Below are positions 18,331 to 24,034 of a stretch of 24,034 nt of DNA, in pieces. The DNA comes from Lingula anatina (lineage: Eukaryota; Brachiopoda; Lingulata; Lingulida; Lingulidae). The position numbers and the translations under genes are program-made. Each line of letters opens with the position of its first letter. Position 1 is the first letter of the stretch. The stretch lies in NCBI RefSeq assembly GCF_001039355.2, contig NW_019773724.1:11569-35602 (forward strand). Reading direction: 5' to 3'. The notes under the pieces were generated by a model, which was not told the DNA's origin, did no database searches, and saw only the letters and a program-made list of their open reading frames with translations.

Positions 18331-19148
18331 AGTTGCCATGGAGATAATGTGATGTGCTATTTACACTTTACACTGTAATACAGTATGTGGTAGATTTACC
18401 TATCAATTGAGAGAGTAGAATCAAGGTAGACACCAAGATATTTGGCACTCCGTATATGAGAGATACTTGAACCACACTATTTCCAATCCTGATAATGAGA
18501 TTCTGAGTTTACTTTATATTTTGTGGGGGAGAAATGGCCAGAAACTTAATTTCATCGTTAATTATCATTTGAGTCAAAATTTGTTCCTATAATTGTCCAT
18601 ACCTCAAGGTCTGAGGCAATAGGTCATCATTCGTTCTATGGCAGCTTCATGGTGCTAAATGTCACAGTGGATGTGTCACTGAGTGTCATCGGGATATGGT
18701 GATATCCTCGGTAAAACACGACAGTGGTGGTCTGTGGGGGGAAGAGATCTGTTACATCTTACGAGCAACGTATATATTATGGAATATACTGCCCTGTACA
18801 ATTATCATACATAAAAACAAGTTTGAGACACGTCTTTTGCTATTTAATTTCAAATTGTCAGACAAAATCGCATAATCTTATAAGGATAATCTTGTTCCAG
18901 TTGGTTCAGCTACATACATAGGGAGTTAAGCTTCTCTACATTCATATCTTACTTACAGTACTTTACACTACTTGACCGTGGATATATATACATTGTTCTG
19001 CTTTAATTGTCTTACATAAAAACAATCCCTTAAACAATGCACGCTATAATGAATGTATCATAGAAATACTCCCAGAGATATTAATATCTAAATAGACGCT
19101 GCTCTGAAAGCTAAGCTATGCGTTATATTACAATTGTCATCTAAAGTA
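18331..19148. other. Unannotated non-coding stretch
   Basis: AT-rich sequence with only short chance frames (longest 65 codons at 18724). I see no supported gene or repeat. Confidence 0.4.
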
Positions 19149-19416
19149 TATTAGCACACACATATATTCATGTGACCAACATACATTTACACCAAAAGTT
19201 AATTAACACACACACATATATACATGTGACCAACATGCATTTACACCAATAGTTAATTAACACACACATATATATACATGTGACCAACATGCATTTACAC
19301 CAATAGTTAATTAACACACACACATATACATGTGACCAACATACATTTACACCAAAAGTTAATTAACACACACATATATACATGTGACCAACATGCATTT
19401 ACACCAATAGTTAATT
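19149..19416. repeat. 52-54 bp tandem array, five units
   Basis: Each unit has a variable CA/TA dinucleotide part followed by CATGTGACCAACAT, CATTTACACCAA and AGTTAATTAACACA. The TGTGACCAAC blocks lie at 19171, 19225, 19279, 19331 and 19383. Two sub-types alternate: ACATAC...CAAAAG in units 1 and 4, and ACATGC...CAATAG in units 2, 3 and 5. Confidence 0.95.
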
Positions 19417-19848
19417 CCAATATTCACATTTCTCACTTTCATTCATTTATTTTGCAAGTTGTCAAACACTTTTTTGGGTCATAAAAGGGGACATATAATG
19501 CTACCAGCTATTTGCTTCTTTCTACATAAATCCTGTTAAAATAATATACAGCACGTACTAACCGTTGTCTTAGGTGATCAAAACTGCCAAATATATACAA
19601 CATGCAATATGATTGGCGTTTATTATCATTTCCCTTCTTTATTTAACAACACCCGATCTTTTTGTACATGGAGTGTTTCATATTGACGATGCAAACAGGT
19701 CTTGGACTTTCTTTAACCTGAAACACACAAACACATACACATACATGTACTTATTGATAAGGTACGTACTATTTAAAAGTTTAATATAAAAATAAGTGAT
19801 GTGCTTACATGTATGTCCATTTGTGTTTCTGTGTGTGTGTGTGTGTTT
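19404..19848 (+). repeat. ~450-bp direct repeat, copy 1
   Basis: From CCAATAGTTAATTCCA to a GT run this matches 21612-22075 at high identity, including CACCCGATCT, GTACATGGAGTGTTTCATAT and AAGGTACGTACTATTTAAAA. The left edge is joined to the last unit of the 52-54 bp array. The right edge ends at an N. No coding potential is evident. Confidence 0.92.
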
Positions 19849-19849
19849 N
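19849..19849. other. Ambiguous base at the end of repeat copy 1
   Basis: A single N after a GT microsatellite, where similarity to the second copy stops; possibly an assembly join at a simple repeat. Confidence 0.5.
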
Positions 19850-20615
19850 AGAGACAGGAGAGAATAATAACTGCAGTGACTTTCATCTTTATCTGATATT
19901 CAGAGTGCTGCATATGGAAACGTGGTACAAGATAAAATACACATCAACGTTTGCGTTACAGGCGACAGATGCAAACGGATTAAAAAAAAAATGCTGGTGC
20001 ACCTTAATGTAGTTTTCATGTCTCCATACTGGTATATATTTGTCATTTGTTGGGAAGTTAGCTTCAGTATAGAAGGTCTTGTATTGTAAATGTTTCTGTG
20101 GTCCTCCAATATCTACTGCATGTCGGCATAGTTGTGACACTACATTTTCAGTTGACTTTCACGGTCCACATTTCAGTCCGCTAAAAACTGGTTTTATTAT
20201 TACAATGTGACTGTACCAATTTTGACACCACAGCCCCTTACACCATAAACCATTTGACCAAGAAGCAATCACTTTAAAAGGGAATATCAGTGAACAGTTC
20301 CACAGATTATCTATATTCCATAAACTCTATACTTATCTGGTGGCCGGCATGAAGAATGAATGTAAATAACGACAAAAAAGATTACTGACACTGCGATGAA
20401 AACCACTAAATACCTGCATCAAAAATAATATAAATTTGATCATACATATATATATATATATCATGTTTCTGAAAACCTACATATTTTCAGTTGAGCACAT
20501 TTGCTATTACATATCTTCATGACGCTATAAAATAACTGAAACTGATTTGCATCTCTTAAATAGAGATGTTTAAATTTAAGAGGGTTGATTTTTGTTTCAA
20601 AATAAATAGTTCCTG

Positions 20616-20657
20616 TTTTTATCACTCTAACATATCTCAATGTTAGAGTAATAAAAA
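20616..20657. repeat. Near-perfect 18-bp inverted repeat (hairpin)
   Basis: TTTTTATCACTCTAACAT pairs with ATGTTAGAGTAATAAAAA across a 6-base loop with one mismatch. The flanks do not continue the pairing, so the stem is shorter than that of a typical animal microRNA precursor. Confidence 0.7.
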
Positions 20658-20865
20658 TGAAAAACTTTAGAGAAAAATTCTTCTAGGCCTGTTGTCCAAT
20701 TCATCCCATTGAATATTTCAGTCTATGTATAGATTATTCCTCATAAGGTCTGGTGAGTATATAACATTACAGGCACGTGTTGGTGACATAGATTACAAAA
20801 CTGATGGCCATGCAAGGGAGGGGACGCAAAATAACACACACAATAACACACAATAACACACAACC

Positions 20866-20935
20866 CGAAAGCATCGCGAATTGCGACCGCACGCAAGTAT
20901 AGCGATCAATCGCTATTTGCGACGGCGATTGTACT
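20866..20935. other. CpG-dense patch in AT-rich DNA
   Basis: About ten CG dinucleotides fall within roughly 60 bp, with the near-palindrome TAGCGATCAATCGCTA at 20900-20915. The opening GAAAGCATCGCGAATTGC resembles GAAAGCATCGCAAATTGC near 15780 and the equivalent site in copy A, suggesting a shared dispersed element. Confidence 0.5.
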
Positions 20936-21611
20936 TACCTGCCAACTCAAACCCCTAGCAAACACAACGCGATTACAGCCTCGAACGCTACTAAAATTCT
21001 ATTGTCGCATAAAGTGAAGACGTCATAACATAATTACACACATTGTAATTTTATTTCAGTATGGTGCTAACCAAGATAATTTATAAGAATATCACAATTA
21101 CAAATACCGATCTTTGAAGTGTTTGACACCACTAAAATATCAAAAACAATTCAATAACCAAAGGGCACGTGTTTGGACTGATACAATTACTGATACATTG
21201 GTGAGCAGTGTTCAGTCTCAGCATCACAGGCACTGAGAAAGGTCTAAAGTTACAAAATAAATTTCATATTCAAGGTTTAAATATGATACACTTACACAAA
21301 CTGATAACAACAAATATACCAGAAAGCACTGCACCATTGTGTTGAGATAGATAAAAACTTTTGAACTTGGCCGGCTTTTAGTTTTCAGTTTATTTAAACT
21401 TGCTGATACACGTTGTGGTATAGCCAATTAGCCAATAAGCAGATAAAACAATGAGCCAATAATCCGGTCACTAAAATTAAACACACACACACTATAACAT
21501 ATGCAAATAATGTTTAAAACAATAATTCTCATAAATTCATAAATTTTAATTTTAAATAGCAAACTTAAGCACTTACATAACTGTGGAGTCTATAAAGTTA
21601 TAGCAGGGGAG

Positions 21612-22036
21612 CCAATAGCTAATTCCAGTATTTACATTTTTCACTTTCATTCATTTATTTTGCAAGTTGTAAAACACTCCTTTCCTGGGTCATAAAAGGG
21701 GACATATAATGCTACCAGCTATTTGCTTCTTTCTACATAAACCCTGTTAAAATAATATACAGTACGTACTTACCGTTCTCTTAGGTGATCAAAACTGCAA
21801 AATATATACAACATGCAATATGATCGGCGTGTATTATCATTTTCCTATTTTATTTAACAACACCCGATCTGTTTGTACATGGAGTGTTTCATATTGACAA
21901 TGCAAACAGGTCTTGGACTTTCTTTAACCTGAAACACACAAACACATACACATACATGTACTTATTGATAAGGTACGTACTATTTAAAAGTTTAATATAA
22001 AAATAAGTGATGTGCGTACATGTATGTCCATTTGTG

Positions 22037-22075
<39 letters not shown>
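21612..22075 (+). repeat. ~450-bp direct repeat, copy 2
   Basis: The second copy of 19404-19848, preceded by unrelated sequence and ending in a longer (TG)n run at 22041-22076. Confidence 0.92.

Positions 22076-22076
<1 letters not shown>
22041..22076. repeat. (TG)n microsatellite
   Basis: A pure TG run of about 36 bp; the equivalent run in copy 1 is shorter and ends at the N. Confidence 0.97.
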
Positions 22077-22078
<2 letters not shown>

Positions 22079-22446
22079 CGAGAAAAGACAGAGATCTTGA
22101 AATCATGAGCAGCGGACACATTTGTACTGGCCTTTACAAGGTGACAACAAGTTTTTAGAACACGACACGGAGGCTGCCCTAATCTTACACTTCTTGCGAG
22201 TATATACTGCCATGCATACGTTATTTTCTGGACATCTTTTGCAATGCCCCCCCCCCAAGCTGTAAATTAATATTTTGAAGTTTTGTTCACTTTTAAAGCG
22301 GTTAAAAGGCATGCATAGTGATTTGAATGAAGCAAGTAGGAAATTTATGAAATCATGACATGTATTCACATCAAACTGGCAAAGGGAAATGTAGTTTTCA
22401 GTTTCAGCTATCTTTCAAGTTTTTAGGTAGAAGGTACTTAATTTTC
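22077..22446. other. Unannotated non-coding stretch
   Basis: Contains a short poly-C run (about 22248-22257). An 88-codon minus-strand frame (22103-22369) has several cysteines but no recognisable spacing or family, so I do not call it a gene. Confidence 0.4.
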
Positions 22447-22447
22447 A

Positions 22448-22481
<34 letters not shown>

Positions 22482-22524
22482 TTAATAATAATAATATTAA
22501 TAATAATATTAATAATAATAATAT
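22447..22524. repeat. (AAT)n microsatellite with ATT interruptions
   Basis: AAT trinucleotides interrupted by several AATATTAAT blocks. Confidence 0.95.
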
Positions 22525-22817
22525 AGTCTGATTTTCATGATTTTTAACAGGTCATTTGACCTTAACCCCATAGAGCCCGTCACCGCATATGTGCGGTTCA
22601 ATTATCGCTTACCCCAAAAGCCCAGAACCGCATATGTGCGTATCTTGTAAAGATCGGCTTCTGTACTCTTTTGTATCGTGAGTCATGAAATGATATATAG
22701 TTTTACATCCGGGTGTGTATCTTGTCTCTCATTGCCACCATTTTTAAAGACGATAGAAAAATATATGACTGAGAAAACGTCAATTTTCTAGACTTAGTTG
22801 GAGAAAGTAAAATCAAG

Positions 22818-22922
22818 ATGGCGGCTCCTCGCTACGGTAGGGACGTACGAATGGATACTGTTATGGAAATGATTGAAAACTCGGACCTTGATGAGAAGTT
22901 TTCGTGTGACAGTGACATATAG
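22818..22922 (+). pseudogene. N-terminal remnant of a piggyBac-like transposase
   Basis: An ATG in a strong context (CAAGATGGCGGC) opens 34 codons, MAAPRYGRDVRM... through MEMIENSDLDEKF to CDSDI, ending in TAG. A short N-terminus that becomes Ser/Asp/Glu-rich is common in piggyBac-type transposases, and the position just inside a TTAA-CCC end agrees. Nothing resembling the catalytic domain follows. The assignment is from context more than from sequence similarity. Confidence 0.5.
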
Positions 22923-22956
22923 ACAGTGACGATAGGTTTCCTTTATTTATGATATA

Positions 22957-23067
22957 AAGGACGATAGAAATATATATGAGCGAGAAATTGGCGGTTTTCT
23001 AGACTTAGCTGGAGAAAGTAAAATCAAAATGGCGACTCCTCAATACGGAAGGGGCCTGCGAATATAG
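22957..23067 (+). repeat. Tandem duplicate of the transposase 5' region
   Basis: From GACGATAGAAA to the start codon region it matches 22746-22860 at a 211-bp offset, including CTAGACTTAG, TGGAGAAAGTAAAATCAA and ATGGCG at 23029. The second reading frame (MATPQYGRGLRI) stops after 12 residues. Confidence 0.85.
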
Positions 23068-23112
23068 TCCAAGAAATTGGTGCAGAAAAAAGGGTGAATT
23101 GTGCGTTTTTTA

Positions 23113-23372
23113 CCTACAAGCATGAAATTTGCCACAGTTGTAGATAATGGAATTCTAAGCTTTTTTGGATATATGGGCATGTCTGAAAATTCCAGTATGG
23201 CCGCCAAATCCAATATGGCCGCCACGAATACTCTTTTAAATTAAAACATCTAATATATAGTCCTAAAATGGTTTAGAATATCATTTTATAGCTGGAAAAT
23301 ATCATGCTATGAATGAATTATCAATATCCGCTTCTACAGGTGTATAGAATTCCAAAATGGCCTCCAAAAGTA
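23113..23372 (+). repeat. ~320-bp tandem unit, copy 1, with ATGGCCGCC motifs
   Basis: Starts ACAAGCATGAAATTTGCCAC and ends CCAAAATGGCCTCCAAAAGT. ATGGCCGCCA occurs at 23197 and 23215, and a variant at 23357. Confidence 0.85.
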
Positions 23373-23433
23373 AAATAAGCAGTTTACTTACGCAAAATTT
23401 GCAGCAGTTTTGTAAAATCATCAAGCACTTACA

Positions 23434-23684
23434 ATTACAAGCATAAAAATTGGCACAGCTATGTAGAACATGATTTAAGCAATGTTGGATATAGGGGCAT
23501 GTCAGAAAATTCCAATATGGCAGCCAATTTCAATATTGCCCCCAAAATACCCTTTCAAGGTGAAAGTTATTTGTATAGTCTTTTATAAAAATATCATTTA
23601 ATGGTTAGAAAATACCATTGTATGTAAGAAGTATCAGTATCTGCCACTTAAGGTTTTAAAATTCCAAAATGGCCTCCAAAAGTC
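23434..23684 (+). repeat. ~320-bp tandem unit, copy 2
   Basis: Starts ACAAGCATAAAAATTGGCAC (offset 321) and ends with the same CCAAAATGGCCTCCAAAAGT. It keeps GGCATGTC.GAAAATTCCA and the paired ATGGC motifs in diverged form. A third partial unit may start near 23795 (AAACCATCAAGCA). Confidence 0.85.
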
Positions 23685-24034
23685 AGCAGACCACAACTAT
23701 TGAATTGTAATCACTCGGGAATAGGCATGTGGGCTTTGCAAACTACCTGTATAATCAGCATATTCCTACCTATACAGGAGCTATTCTACAGAGTTTTTAA
23801 AAAACCATCAAGCATGATACATTTATTATGTACTGAAAAAAGTCCTTCTTTTGATAAACCAACATAAGTAGTTTGACTTTTTGCTCTGGATTCTCATTTA
23901 GATCAATTCCCAGTTAGCAATCTTCTTATATGGCACTCATGAGTGACTCCCCCTTTCTAAGAAAAAAATATCGTGCAAAATCCATAAAATGTGAAAGAAA
24001 CACCAGAATAACTTAGCCTTAAAGAGGCAAATAT

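Larger units (their letters stand above)
19850..21611. other. Unannotated stretch between the repeat copies
   Basis: AT-rich, with an 18-bp-stem hairpin (20616-20657), a short (TA)n run (about 20446-20461) and a CpG-rich patch (20866-20935). No exon or RNA gene can be supported. Confidence 0.4.
22562..24034 (+). mobile_element. piggyBac-like element, left part, running off the window
   Basis: TTAA at 22562-22565 is followed by CCCCATAGAGCCCGTCAC, in keeping with piggyBac-type ends (TTAA target, inverted repeat beginning CCC). Close inside, CCGCATATGTGCG occurs twice (about 22584 and 22628), like subterminal repeats. Then come a short transposase-start remnant and its duplicate, then two ~320-bp tandem units. 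No catalytic core is present before the window ends, so this is a deleted derivative or the rest lies beyond. The right end was not seen, so the extent is uncertain. Confidence 0.6.

Noticed and set aside
19149-19416. CRISPR-like spaced repeat array
   Set aside because: The units are contiguous 52-54 bp tandem repeats with no unique spacers, in a eukaryotic genome.
20900-20915. Operator-like palindrome TAGCGATCAATCGCTA
   Set aside because: Short near-palindromes are expected in this length of DNA, and no gene start is next to it.
22103-22369. Cys-rich 88-codon minus-strand frame, possible secreted peptide
   Set aside because: It begins near a microsatellite, has no signal peptide, and its cysteine spacing fits no family I know.
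1-24034. tRNA, rRNA or snRNA genes
   Set aside because: I looked for B-box-like GGTTCGAATCC, conserved rRNA blocks and clear cloverleaf arms and saw none; a covariance-model scan would be decisive.

Overview
This is AT-rich eukaryotic DNA, most likely from a marine invertebrate (lophotrochozoan, cephalochordate or similar). The reasons are spliced coding exons with GT/AG junctions, many microsatellites, several non-autonomous DNA transposons, and protein families expanded in such animals: a DZIP3-type HEPN domain, death-fold domains (death domain plus CARD) and TRIM-type NHL repeats. No bacterial signatures, rRNA, tRNA or CRISPR array were seen. The species cannot be named from the window.

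Layout. 1-2640: an array of 146-bp repeats, each with a perfect DR1 nuclear-receptor motif; its third unit is split by a 2.2-kb terminal-inverted-repeat element (331-2525). 3075-3829: terminal exon of a tail-anchored HEPN protein. 3830-7856: non-coding, with a repeated ~300-bp segment (6223-6551 and 7253-7546). 7857-11022: three phase-0 exons of a second gene, giving a Gln-rich linker, a death-domain-like fold and a C-terminal CARD. 11391-12115: a 64-67 bp minisatellite decaying rightwards. 12706-17100: a 2.2-kb segment present twice head to tail around a single N, each copy with a broken NHL-repeat fragment that has the same two frameshifts. 17111-17973: a transposon with 79-bp inverted repeats and a 9-bp target duplication, holding a broken RecQ-like helicase fragment; its right inverted repeat is itself split by a 168-bp CAGGG-ended element. 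18250-22560: microsatellites, a 52-54 bp tandem array, a ~450-bp repeat pair and unannotated sequence. 22562 to the window end: the left part of a piggyBac-like element with a duplicated transposase-start remnant.

The two real genes are on the + strand and about 4 kb apart. One would supply a membrane-tethered HEPN domain with its ribonuclease motif intact, the other a death-fold adaptor with a prion-like linker. Similar domains occur together in invertebrate innate-immune proteins, so a shared immune or cell-death role is plausible, but this is inference from domain content and proximity only.

An important caution: single N characters sit at 6222, 14931 and 19849, each at the edge of a duplicated segment. 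At 14931 the sequence before the N matches the sequence after it, as expected if two overlapping contigs from different haplotypes were joined without merging. The 2.2-kb tandem duplication may therefore be an assembly artefact.
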